DNA of 63,426 nt, taken from contig NBMH01000061.1 of NCBI GenBank assembly GCA_002084875.1, forward strand, positions 1-63,426. Reading direction: 5' to 3'. This DNA comes from Anaerolineaceae bacterium 4572_78 (GTDB taxonomy: Bacteria; Chloroflexota; Anaerolineae; 4572-78). The notes below the pieces were generated by a model. It did not search any database, was not told the DNA's origin, and saw nothing but the letters and a program-made list of their open reading frames with translations. Shown one piece after another: positions 16,101 to 24,515 of this stretch; within the stretch, counting starts at the first letter, position 1; the number at the start of each line of letters is the position of its first letter. A program made the position numbers and the translations under genes.

Positions 16101-17943
16101 TTATAGCCTGTGGGGTGCAACTGGCAAAGTTCATGATTTGGAGGAGAAATATCCCAATCTTTTGGCATGGAAAGCATGGGCTGATAATGGTCGTCAATCC
16201 AGCTCTACGACAATTATTTCACCAACTACAACCTTTACTACCTCTACAATTTCATCGAGTCGTACGAGGGTAAATTCGGGGTTAGATTTAGCCTCGCTCA
16301 TGAAATCGGCACATGCTTTGTCCCAAGAGATTATGCTAGATGAGTTGATAGTTACACTGATGGAAATTGCCATAGAAAATGTCGGTGCAGAGAGAGGCTG
16401 TATTCTTTTGCATGAAAACGAAAAGTGGTTTGTTGCAGCGTATATCACTACAAAAGGACATGAGATATTACTAGATTCGATTCCTTTGAGCGAGGCAACA
16501 AAAACCGAATCAGCCATGCTATCGGCGGCTGTTGTCAATTATGTTATCCATAGCCATAAGCATGTCATTTTACATAATGCCATCAGCGATGAACAGTTTA
16601 GGCATGATGCCTATATCATTGCCCACAAACCCAAATCGGTCTTGTGTGTTCCTCTCATAAACCGCGGCAAATTAACAGGCATGTTATATCTCGAAAATAA
16701 TTTGACCATAGGAGCATTTACGCAAGACCGATTCCAAGTTCTAAATTTGTTATCTACTCAAGCAGCGATTGCCACCGAAAATGCTCGGCTTTATACCGAT
16801 TTGCAGGCAAGTGAAAAAAAATATCGTACCATTTTCGAAGAGTCAAGGGACATAATTTTTATTAGTACTGTCGATGGGCAATTTTTGGATGTCAGCCCGA
16901 CATGCTTTACTTTGTTAGGTTATACCAGTGAAGAATTGTTAGAAATGAATGCTGTTGAGATATATGCTAATCCTGACACTCGCTTACAATTTCAAAAGGA
17001 AATGACCGAAAAGCATAGCATTAGGGATTTTGAATTTCAGGCAAAACGGAAGGATGAAAAGGTGATAGAAGTGGCGATAACTGCTACGTTACGTCACAAT
17101 GCTGATGGGACAATATTAGGTTATCAAGGCTTGATTCGTGATATTACCTCGCAAAAGCAGGCTGAACATGAACGTCTAAAATTGACAGGACTGAAGCGTG
17201 AGTTGGATGTTGCACATGAGATGCAAATTTCGTTGCTACATCCCCCCAAACCAAATTGGCACGACTTAGATGTGATTTGTTATACGGCTCCCGCTCGTGA
17301 AGTTGGTGGGGATTTCTATGCATATAGTCGTAGCCAAAATAAAAAGGTGTTGTTTAGCAAGTATATCCTTGCCATAGGAGATGTATCAGGCAAAGGTGTG
17401 TCAGCGGCATTAATTATGGCAACGAGCCTGTCCCGCTTGGAAGCCTCCCTTTCGGCGAATTTATCACCAGAGGAACGATTGATTTATTTGGATAAGGCAC
17501 TCACCCCGTATACCAAACCACGTCATCAGAACTGTGCTTTGTGTTACGTGGAAATTATAGGGGTTAATACACAACATCCTTTTGCTAAGATTGTCAATGC
17601 AGGTTGTATTCCACCTTATATCAAGCGAACTGATGGTAGCGTGGAATGGCCTGATGTAGGGGGGTTTGCTTTGGGGCAGGAGATTGGGTCACAATTTGGC
17701 TACAATGAAGTGCGTGTCAAATTAAAAAAGGGAGACATGGTTATTCTGACCAGTGATGGTGTAGCTGAAGCAAATAATGCTAATCGTGACCTTTTTGGAT
17801 TTGACCGTCTCGAGGATATAATAAAAAACGCTCCAATTACTGATGCTCAAGGTATGCTTGATTTTATATTAGCGGAAATCAATGTTTTTGTCGGCTCTGC
17901 CGAACCTCATGATGATTTGACCATTGTGATAGCTCAAGTTTAG
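13096..17943 (+). CDS. Giant signalling kinase 1, AAA-TPR-GAF-PAS-PP2C part
   Basis: A 1615-codon continuation. In order: end of the kinase domain (MAKNAEDRYQS); AAA ATPase with Walker A GYSGVGKTAL (~residue 115); a long TPR-like helical region (~400-1000); GAF (~1060-1230); PAS (~1240-1350, FEESRDIIFIS); and a C-terminal SpoIIE-type PP2C phosphatase (AREVGGDFYAY, IGDVSGKGVSAAL, TSDGVAEANN, HDDLTIVIAQV). Compared with the paralogue, the segment holding Walker B (LVIFLDDLQWVDAA) is missing: ETEYR is joined directly to ENEVSDSHPL, a loss of about 60 residues in frame. The ATPase is therefore probably dead. The start at 13096 is only the first ATG after the break. Confidence 0.85.
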   Translation: MAKNAEDRYQSAYGLKYDLEQCLTMLTTPQPLPYLWEGHKTPILLQGDEQGVGFKLATHDFSGKFHIPQKLYGRNIELQTLMQTFERVSTLPHVVEEQEWGEFLLISGYSGVGKTALVHEIHKPITAKHGHFIAGKFDQFHRNIPYYAFSEMFNAFCQYILTESDKQLARWKKIILKAVGNTGQVLIDIIPNLQLIIGQQPSVPQLGAKETEYRENEVSDSHPLMQTVAALHKQESKVTILHLENLSHDDVGKLIADTLNVTTDAVSCLTGLVYEKTHGNPFFVSEFMKSLYHEELLAFDFSTQTWLWDVDKIRSKDLASNVVDLIANKIQTLPTQSRQLLQLAACIGSTFDLETLSVINKNTISDTFSMLWQTITEGLIVPLDERYRLMENFDEEQEQCTALCQARFKFQHNRIQQAAYTLIPHDKKTSVHLEIGRLLLANVPDSDMPEHVFDIVNQLNKGKKLIDDHDEKMTLAKLNLQAGKRAKNGTAYQPAFEYLETGINLLDDNSRQTEYQLIYQLYKEIGETVFLAGDSANSDMYLNIALEHANSKFDEARVYTIKIIQFAAQGKFKDAVGIGTTALRMLGMNVPDADDPVAIKKLTQIEMALYQKNMQKYSVEDLYHLPLMQDETMKICTETIAIMSDSIAILFPHLLGFYITNLVNTTIKYGLSRVSPVGFVFNSIVQASVFHDLSSAYRFIALALKTHEERLRYRNIAAKIYYLYGNYAILKKHIKVSIDYFKKAYQTGFEVGDIVYTNYALSGLSRFIIPLDLAKGITNIKKAIAFYQKDNYITAILSISMIMGFCYCLQGKTTGKTCFDYDSFSEKTYIDEMKSSAPTVFAIYTQYKFQICIIFQDYQQALPFVHERKKWIAIRGGVDLLFRCDYYLLTGITVSALYPMATDAERDEYRQILDECLAEYKFLAEQCPANFEHGYSILQAQKAQLENRLWQASEFYDSAIESAQRHGFRFQEAIACELAAKFYLSHGRNEIGQLYLGKARYAYSLWGATGKVHDLEEKYPNLLAWKAWADNGRQSSSTTIISPTTTFTTSTISSSRTRVNSGLDLASLMKSAHALSQEIMLDELIVTLMEIAIENVGAERGCILLHENEKWFVAAYITTKGHEILLDSIPLSEATKTESAMLSAAVVNYVIHSHKHVILHNAISDEQFRHDAYIIAHKPKSVLCVPLINRGKLTGMLYLENNLTIGAFTQDRFQVLNLLSTQAAIATENARLYTDLQASEKKYRTIFEESRDIIFISTVDGQFLDVSPTCFTLLGYTSEELLEMNAVEIYANPDTRLQFQKEMTEKHSIRDFEFQAKRKDEKVIEVAITATLRHNADGTILGYQGLIRDITSQKQAEHERLKLTGLKRELDVAHEMQISLLHPPKPNWHDLDVICYTAPAREVGGDFYAYSRSQNKKVLFSKYILAIGDVSGKGVSAALIMATSLSRLEASLSANLSPEERLIYLDKALTPYTKPRHQNCALCYVEIIGVNTQHPFAKIVNAGCIPPYIKRTDGSVEWPDVGGFALGQEIGSQFGYNEVRVKLKKGDMVILTSDGVAEANNANRDLFGFDRLEDIIKNAPITDAQGMLDFILAEINVFVGSAEPHDDLTIVIAQV

Positions 17944-17961
17944 GACGATTAAGTTAGAAAT

Positions 17962-19689
17962 TCATTCCTTAACCTCAAAAACGCGAAACCCTTGATTGCC
18001 AAAACAATAAATCACAAACTGCGATATTCGGGCTTTGGGATATTCCTCTTTCAAGCCCTCCACGTAACCAGCGATTTGTTTGAGGTCTTCAGTTTGCAAT
18101 TCAAAATCGGCAATTGTTGTCTTGAATTTTTTAAATTCTCTATTGGAATAATATTTGAACTCTATCACCCACCGCATGCCCGCAAATTTCTCATGATACT
18201 TCCCCACAAATTCTAAATCGCTTTGTCCTTGTGGATATGACCGCTCCAAATGCCAAATAAACCATTGTGATAAAAAGTCACTGCACAATTTGTAAAATGT
18301 AGTGCGATAAAAGTTCTCGTTCATCTTTTGGAAAATCGCCGTGGGCAATTGCGACACATATTCCTGCCAATAGTTGGCAAACAGTTTTTCTAAATTCGGC
18401 TGATTAAGGAATGATTGCATCATGTCGCTATAGCGGGAAGTAATATCAATATTGTGAATTTCATTGAAATACTCCACAAAGATATGTCGCATGTTCATAT
18501 TTGGCAGGCATAGATTAAAATGATCTTTGCGAGTCAACATGCCCAAATAGAAGAAGGAAATAGGAAAGAAATCAGGCTTAAAAAATCGAGACACATTGAA
18601 CTTGGTGGTCAACAAGAAATCACTGAAAAAAATTTTATTGTCAGTGGTCAATTGATCGACGAATGATTTGGTAATGGTCGGATTAGAACCCGTTAAGCGT
18701 CGAATCCATAACAGGTCAGTGCGTAAGTTCGAATCGGTCAGAAATTTGGGGAACTCTCGATAGTTGGTAAACCATTGCAAAAAATACATAAGAATGGTTG
18801 AATTGTACACAGGTTCACTATCATGATTTACAAAGTGATAACCATTGTAATGGTTTTTGATAATAGATAAAACTTCATTACGTGTTTCGGGGTCAAATTG
18901 ATAATCGTGGTAAATTTCATCAAGCAATGTCTCCACTTCGCTTTGAGTGAAACCAAGCATGGCTTCAAATGCAGGGGTGAGAGTAAGGTAGAGGGCAACG
19001 TTAAATGCTGAAGCTAAATCTTCCATCGACATCGGCAAAATGCCAGTGATGAATACATTGGTTACTGCCCCAATTCCCCGTCCTGATTTAATGACCTTGA
19101 AGAACGTTTTGAGAAAACTCCCCGCCCCAGTCAACTCATTATACAATTTGTCCTTTTGTTTGATAATAAGTTGGTTGGCGAAATTATCATATTCATCAAT
19201 GATGATATACATGGGGGGTAATTTCTTAACTCGTATGTAGCGTGTTAATTTACTTAAATTATCGGAAACAGCATCATTTTCTTTAACTTCGGGCATGTCA
19301 GCTAAAAGATGAGCATATTCAGTTCGTAAAAATGAAAGAGCTGAATTGCAATAGTTTTTAAAGCTACGCTCAATATCATGAATGGTCGAACTGACATCAA
19401 TGCTAGAGAAATCTAACAACAACACGATATACTTATTTTGATTGCCAGTCAGATTTTGTCCAATCCATGTATGCCCGAAAAATTCTTCAAAGCGGTCGGC
19501 ATAATTGACATCATAATAATATTTCAGCATGGAACAAAACAATGATTTACCAAACCGTCGCGGTCGCAAAAAAACCGCATTACTTACTCTCTCAAGTTTA
19601 GCAATATATTCTGTCTTATCCACAAAATAACCATTTTTGTGGATAATGTTGGCATAATCTGCCTCACCGTATAAAATTTGTTTTTTCAT
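17962..19689 (-). CDS. AAA-ATPase-like / PD-(D/E)XK nuclease family protein
   Basis: A 575-residue protein of the abundant AAA-ATPase_like plus PDDEXK_9 architecture. The N-terminus GEADYANIIHKNGYFVDKTE and RPRRFGKSLFCSML (Walker A-like) are diagnostic; IIIDEYD is Walker B. The C-terminal nuclease-like domain contains DLEFVG and WVIEFKYY, matching D...ExK. Family members are common, multi-copy and of unproven function, possibly linked to mobile DNA or defence. It is convergent with kinase 1 (18-bp gap). Full length and apparently intact. Confidence 0.88.
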   Translation of the reverse strand: MKKQILYGEADYANIIHKNGYFVDKTEYIAKLERVSNAVFLRPRRFGKSLFCSMLKYYYDVNYADRFEEFFGHTWIGQNLTGNQNKYIVLLLDFSSIDVSSTIHDIERSFKNYCNSALSFLRTEYAHLLADMPEVKENDAVSDNLSKLTRYIRVKKLPPMYIIIDEYDNFANQLIIKQKDKLYNELTGAGSFLKTFFKVIKSGRGIGAVTNVFITGILPMSMEDLASAFNVALYLTLTPAFEAMLGFTQSEVETLLDEIYHDYQFDPETRNEVLSIIKNHYNGYHFVNHDSEPVYNSTILMYFLQWFTNYREFPKFLTDSNLRTDLLWIRRLTGSNPTITKSFVDQLTTDNKIFFSDFLLTTKFNVSRFFKPDFFPISFFYLGMLTRKDHFNLCLPNMNMRHIFVEYFNEIHNIDITSRYSDMMQSFLNQPNLEKLFANYWQEYVSQLPTAIFQKMNENFYRTTFYKLCSDFLSQWFIWHLERSYPQGQSDLEFVGKYHEKFAGMRWVIEFKYYSNREFKKFKTTIADFELQTEDLKQIAGYVEGLKEEYPKARISQFVIYCFGNQGFRVFEVKE

Positions 19690-19816
19690 AATTAATTACT
19701 CCCTTATTAATTTCATATTAAGGTACAGTATATCGTATCACAATCATGACATTTTGCCAAATTATATAGAATGGTATCGAATCGAAATATCCGATTATTC
19801 ATTAGAGGTAATAAGA

Positions 19817-19845
19817 TTGAATTTTTGCGGATACCATGCTATAGT
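19817..19845 (+). promoter_or_regulatory. Promoter of the propeller hybrid kinase
   Basis: TTGAAT (19817-19822), 17-bp spacer ending in TGC, TATAGT (19840-19845), an extended -10 promoter 45 bases before the start codon. Confidence 0.6.
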
Positions 19846-19890
19846 ATGGAAAGAACTTTTTTGGGTTCATGAAACAAGAGGATAAATTTA

Positions 19891-22800
19891 ATGTTTCGTC
19901 AATATTTATGCATTACCATCTTAGCTATGGTTATAAGTTTATATTTTTCTGGTCTGACTCAGGCTCAGTATCCTGTATTGCGTTTTGAGCATGTTTCTAC
20001 TGAAGATGGGCTTTCAGATGAAGATGTTACCGCTATCATGCAAGATAATCGAGGATTCATGTGGTTTGGTACACAGGATGGGCTGAATCGCTATGATGGC
20101 TATGAAATTATAACTTTTAAGTTCGACCCCGACAATTTCCATTCTCTGTCCAATAATTGGATTACTACCCTTCATCAAGATACGTCAGGTATGATTTGGA
20201 TTGGCACAAAGGATGGTGGTTTAAATACCTTTGACCCCATCACTGAAAAATTCACCCGTTATCAAGATAACCCTGATAACCCCAACAGTTTTGATGTGAG
20301 TACGATTTATGATATTTACCAGGATACAGATGAGATAATTTGGTTTGCTACTAACAAAGGCTTAACTGCCATGTCGTTATCCAATCCGATAAACATTAAT
20401 CATTTCAGTATTGATGATTATGATGCGGATATAACAGCCATGATTGAAGACCATTTAGGCATGTTTTGGTTAGCGACAAAAAAAGGTGTGTTTACGTTTG
20501 ACAGGCAAACAGAAACGTTCATGCTCACGAAAATAAAAGACTCAGATGCTTCAATGATGAACATGAGGGAAGTCAAATCAATTTGCGAAGATAGCAACAA
20601 TATCATAAGGGTTTCCATGTCAAGCGGATATTTTATGAGATTTGATAGAAAGACAAACACTTTTACTTCTTTCACGAATGGTGAATATGGCTCAACTATC
20701 AGTACTGCGTATGAAGATAGCAACGGTACACTTTGGCTGGGCTCATTAAAAGATGGTCTTGGTAAATTTGATATAGATACAGAAGAAATTATTACAAACT
20801 ATGAGCATGACCCAACAAATTCCACTAGCTTAAGTGATAATGCTGTTACTGCAATTTATGAGGATAGAGGTGGCATACTTTGGGTTGGGACAAGGGAAGG
20901 GGTGAACAAATTTAATCCTGCTACGACGGCTTTTAATCATTATCGCTACATACCAGGCAAACCTAGCTTAAATCGTGGCAGTGTGTTGTCAATCTATGAA
21001 GATAGTAAGGGCATGGTCTGGATTGGCACTGACCAAGGGCTTAGCCGTTTTGACCATGATAACTTAAAATTTACTCTGTTCATCAATAAGTTAAATGAGC
21101 CAACGACATTAAGCCAAAATCTTGTAAGTGCCATTTATGAAGATAAGTCAAACACATTGTGGATTGGGACGGGACATGGCTTAAATAAATTTGACTCCGA
21201 AACGGAAACATTTACTGCTTATTATCATGACCCTGAAAATCCAAATAGCCTTAGTAACGATTCCATCACTGCTATCTACGAGGATAACAAAGGCATGTTA
21301 TGGCTAGGAACTATCGCAGGCTTAAATAAATTTGACCGTTCATCTGAAACTTTCACCCGTTATCTGCATGACCCAGATAATGACGAGAGTTTAAGTGATG
21401 ATAGGGTGACTGTTATTTACAAAGATAGCAATGATAGTTTGTGGATTGGCACTGAAAACGGCTTAAACGAATTTGACCTTGAAGACAATGATATCATCCG
21501 CTATCAACATAATTCCAAAAATCCCGCATCTTTATCAAATAACCATATCACAAGTATTTATGAGGATGATGATGAATACGTGTGGATTGGCACGCAAGGG
21601 GGAGGATTAAATAAATGCATGCGTCTAGGAAACATATTCATCCATTATCGCCAAAAGGATGGGCTTGCTAGTGATACGGTGTATGGCATTTTAGGCGGCG
21701 GTCATGGAAATTTATGGCTAAGTAGTGACAAAGGGCTGACCAATTTTAATCTTGAAGAAGGTACTTATGAAACATATCATGCTGTTGACGGTCTGCAAGG
21801 CGATGAATTTTATGCGGGTGCTTATCATCAAAATGAAAGAGGCAAACTGTTTTTTGGTGGAGTTAATGGCTTTAACATGTTCCATCCCGATGAGATAGAA
21901 AAGAACATGCATGCCCCTGAAACGGCACTACTTGTATTTAAGTCACTGAATCAGGATGAGAAATGGGATTTTTTCAGCACGTTTCCTACAGATAATTTGA
22001 TTATACATCATGGAAGTCATTTTGTCCATTTTACTTTTGTTGGTTTGGATTATGCCAATTCTGCTGAAAATCAATATCAATATAAACTAGAAGGACGCGA
22101 CAGCAAATGGATGGATGTCGAAGGTGAAGGACGAGGAGCTTCCTTTGCTAGTTTGGATGGTGGACAATATATCTTTCATGTGCGAGCAAGTAATAACGAT
22201 GGGATGTGGAATGAAGAAGGTTTGGCAATACCTTTCACAGTTACAACACCATTTTATAAGACATGGTTTGCGTATGGCTTATATCTCATGATGGCGATGG
22301 GACTTGCTTATGGCTTGCACCGCATGCGGCTACACAAACAAGAGACAGAATTAAAACGTGAACGCGTCGTTGCCAACCGTTTGCGACAGCTTGACAAGCT
22401 CAAAGACGAATTTCTGGCGAACACATCGCATGAATTACGCACCCCAATCAATGGCATGGTCGGCATTGCCGAGTCCTTAATCGACGGTGCTACTGGTGAA
22501 TTACAGCAAGAAACGGTGGTTAACTTACGCATGATTATGACCAGTGGTTGGCGGTTGACAAATTTGGTAAATGATTTACTAGATTTTTCCAAATTAAAAC
22601 ATAAGAACCTTGAATTAAGCATGAGACCAATTGGGTTACGGTCGCTTACCAATGTGGTTTTATCTTTGTCCAAACCACTTGTCGCACGTCGAAATATCGA
22701 ACTAATCAATAATATTAACCCTGAAACTCCTTTTGTCATGGCTGATGAAAATCGCACCCAACAAATCATGTACAATCTTGTTGGTAATGCCATCAAATTT

Positions 22801-24000
22801 ACCCAAGAAGGTAGGATAGAAATTTCGGCGGAAGTTGTGGATAATGCAGGAAATAAATTTGTGGCGGTGACGGTGTCGGATACGGGCATCGGCATCCCCG
22901 AAGATAGGCTCGACCGTATCTTTGAGTCATTTGAGCAGGTGGATGGTTCAATTGAACGAAAATATGGCGGAACAGGAATCGGCTTGACGATTACCAAACA
23001 ATTAGTTGAGTTGCATGGCGGAGATGTTTCAGCTACATCACAAGTCGGCGAAGGTTCTCAATTTACTTTTACTTTACCATTAACGCAAATCGAGGAACAC
23101 AAAAGCTTAAGCTCTGACATGCCTGATGAAACAAACGGTCATGATGTGCCTGCTAAAAATATAATCCCACTCAACGACATAACTGATATCCATCATCATA
23201 GTGAAGAAATCTCCGATAAATTAAGCGTCTCACCATCAGTATCAGGCATGATTAATGTATTAGTAGTTGATGACGAACCCGTCAACTTACAAGTATTAAT
23301 CAATTATCTTTCCACCCACAATTACAACATTACTCAAGCAACAGATGGTCCCGATGCCTTAGATGCTGTTGAAAATGGAAAGAAATTTGATATAATTTTG
23401 CTAGACATAATGATGCCTCGAATGTCAGGTTATGAAGTCTGTCGCCGCATACGCGAAATGTATCCTTCGCATGAAACGCCTATCCTCATGCTGACCGCTA
23501 AAAATCAGGTCACTGACCTAGTAGAAGCATTTAGTGTAGGGGCAAATGATTATCTGATCAAGCCAATATCAAAGCACGAGTTATTAGCTCGCATCCAAAC
23601 TCATATCCGTTTGGCAAAAATTAACATCGCTTATGAGCGATTTGTGCCGTATGAATTTTTACGCTTTCTAAAAAAAGAAAGCATTGTAGATGTCAAATTG
23701 GGCGACCATGTCAGCAAGGAAATGGCGGTCATGTTCTCTGATATTCGAGGCTTCACCACTCTGTCCGAATCCATGACCCCGCAAGAAAACTTCGATTTTG
23801 TCAACAGTTACTTGCGAGAGGTCAGCCCGACCATTCGTGATAATAGCGGTTTTATCGTCAAATATTTAGGCGATGGCATGATGGCAATTTTCCCAGATGG
23901 TGCTGATTCGGCTATTCAAGCTGGCATTGCCAAATGGGAACATGATGTTTGGCATGGTCGGCGAGGAAGGACGCATGCAAGGGGATGCCTTTTCGGATGA
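19891..24000 (+). CDS. Propeller-type hybrid histidine kinase with receiver and cyclase domain (frame broken at the end)
   Basis: A signal peptide (residues 1-25) is followed by a periplasmic two-component-regulator beta-propeller (~30-690; repeated blades such as IYEDSKGMVWIGTDQGLSRF), a Y_Y_Y-type domain (~700-770) and a membrane helix (~785). Then come HisKA (FLANTSHELRTPINGM), HATPase (N, G1 SDTGIGI, G2 GGTGIGL), a receiver (VVDDEPVN, LLDIMMP) and a class III nucleotide cyclase (FSDIRGFTTLSE, KYLGDGMMA). After AIQAGIA the frame goes wrong (KWEHDVWHGRRG) and ends, because the middle of the cyclase is missing. It resembles the one-protein HTCS-like sensors but with a cyclase output. Confidence 0.88.
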   Translation: MFRQYLCITILAMVISLYFSGLTQAQYPVLRFEHVSTEDGLSDEDVTAIMQDNRGFMWFGTQDGLNRYDGYEIITFKFDPDNFHSLSNNWITTLHQDTSGMIWIGTKDGGLNTFDPITEKFTRYQDNPDNPNSFDVSTIYDIYQDTDEIIWFATNKGLTAMSLSNPININHFSIDDYDADITAMIEDHLGMFWLATKKGVFTFDRQTETFMLTKIKDSDASMMNMREVKSICEDSNNIIRVSMSSGYFMRFDRKTNTFTSFTNGEYGSTISTAYEDSNGTLWLGSLKDGLGKFDIDTEEIITNYEHDPTNSTSLSDNAVTAIYEDRGGILWVGTREGVNKFNPATTAFNHYRYIPGKPSLNRGSVLSIYEDSKGMVWIGTDQGLSRFDHDNLKFTLFINKLNEPTTLSQNLVSAIYEDKSNTLWIGTGHGLNKFDSETETFTAYYHDPENPNSLSNDSITAIYEDNKGMLWLGTIAGLNKFDRSSETFTRYLHDPDNDESLSDDRVTVIYKDSNDSLWIGTENGLNEFDLEDNDIIRYQHNSKNPASLSNNHITSIYEDDDEYVWIGTQGGGLNKCMRLGNIFIHYRQKDGLASDTVYGILGGGHGNLWLSSDKGLTNFNLEEGTYETYHAVDGLQGDEFYAGAYHQNERGKLFFGGVNGFNMFHPDEIEKNMHAPETALLVFKSLNQDEKWDFFSTFPTDNLIIHHGSHFVHFTFVGLDYANSAENQYQYKLEGRDSKWMDVEGEGRGASFASLDGGQYIFHVRASNNDGMWNEEGLAIPFTVTTPFYKTWFAYGLYLMMAMGLAYGLHRMRLHKQETELKRERVVANRLRQLDKLKDEFLANTSHELRTPINGMVGIAESLIDGATGELQQETVVNLRMIMTSGWRLTNLVNDLLDFSKLKHKNLELSMRPIGLRSLTNVVLSLSKPLVARRNIELINNINPETPFVMADENRTQQIMYNLVGNAIKFTQEGRIEISAEVVDNAGNKFVAVTVSDTGIGIPEDRLDRIFESFEQVDGSIERKYGGTGIGLTITKQLVELHGGDVSATSQVGEGSQFTFTLPLTQIEEHKSLSSDMPDETNGHDVPAKNIIPLNDITDIHHHSEEISDKLSVSPSVSGMINVLVVDDEPVNLQVLINYLSTHNYNITQATDGPDALDAVENGKKFDIILLDIMMPRMSGYEVCRRIREMYPSHETPILMLTAKNQVTDLVEAFSVGANDYLIKPISKHELLARIQTHIRLAKINIAYERFVPYEFLRFLKKESIVDVKLGDHVSKEMAVMFSDIRGFTTLSESMTPQENFDFVNSYLREVSPTIRDNSGFIVKYLGDGMMAIFPDGADSAIQAGIAKWEHDVWHGRRGRTHARGCLFG

Positions 24001-24409
24001 TGTCAACTTGACAGCACGTTTGGAAAGCCTGACTAAATTTTATGGCGTGTCGCTGGTTATCAGTGCCGAAATTTTAAGCCATCTTAGCGACCCGACGATA
24101 TATCACATCCGTTTCCTAGATAAAGTGCAGGTAAAAGGACGAACTGAACCCATCTCGATTTTCGAGGTATTGGATGGTGAACCCAAACATGTTATGAATC
24201 TCAAACTTGCCACGCGTGACGAATTTGAACTCGGCGTTTTTTCTATCCAAAGCCAAGATTTTGCCGAAGCAAGAGAACATTTTGAACATGTCCTAGCCAT
24301 TAATCCTAATGACAAAGCTACACTTATGTACATGGAACGGGTTGACCGTTTTATCGAGCATGGTATCCCGATAGATTGGGATGGTGTTGTGGCATGGACG
24401 GCGAAGTGA
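23897..24409 (+). CDS. C-terminal part of the cyclase (displaced frame)
   Basis: The true homologous part begins near NMMFGMVGEEGRMQGDAFSD (~23945) and continues with DDVNLTARLESL, which keeps the Asn and Arg typical of class III cyclases. It ends in a TPR-like helix pair (DFAEAREHFEHVLAINPNDK). It is the continuation of the preceding protein after a deletion of roughly 30 codons that also shifted the frame. Alone it cannot form a cyclase. Confidence 0.75.
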   Translation: MVLIRLFKLALPNGNMMFGMVGEEGRMQGDAFSDDVNLTARLESLTKFYGVSLVISAEILSHLSDPTIYHIRFLDKVQVKGRTEPISIFEVLDGEPKHVMNLKLATRDEFELGVFSIQSQDFAEAREHFEHVLAINPNDKATLMYMERVDRFIEHGIPIDWDGVVAWTAK

Positions 24410-24440
24410 GACTAGGCTTTTTCATAAGTCGAATTTAATT

Positions 24441-24469
24441 TTGCCAAAATATAACTGTGGTGGTATCAT
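24441..24469 (+). promoter_or_regulatory. Promoter of the aldehyde dehydrogenase
   Basis: TTGCCA (24441-24446), 17-bp spacer ending in TGG, TATCAT (24464-24469), 47 bases before the chosen ATG. Confidence 0.6.
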
Positions 24470-24515
24470 TGGGCTAGAAAATTACATCTATATTTATGTT
24501 TACGAAGGAGTAAAG

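Noticed and set aside
17962-19689. Restriction or defence system from the AAA/PDDEXK protein
   Set aside because: The family is widespread and multi-copy with no proven defence role, and no partner gene is adjacent.
22308-22997. 229-codon antisense frame opposite the hybrid kinase
   Set aside because: Ser/Arg-rich shadow of the HisKA/HATPase coding strand, with no ribosome site.
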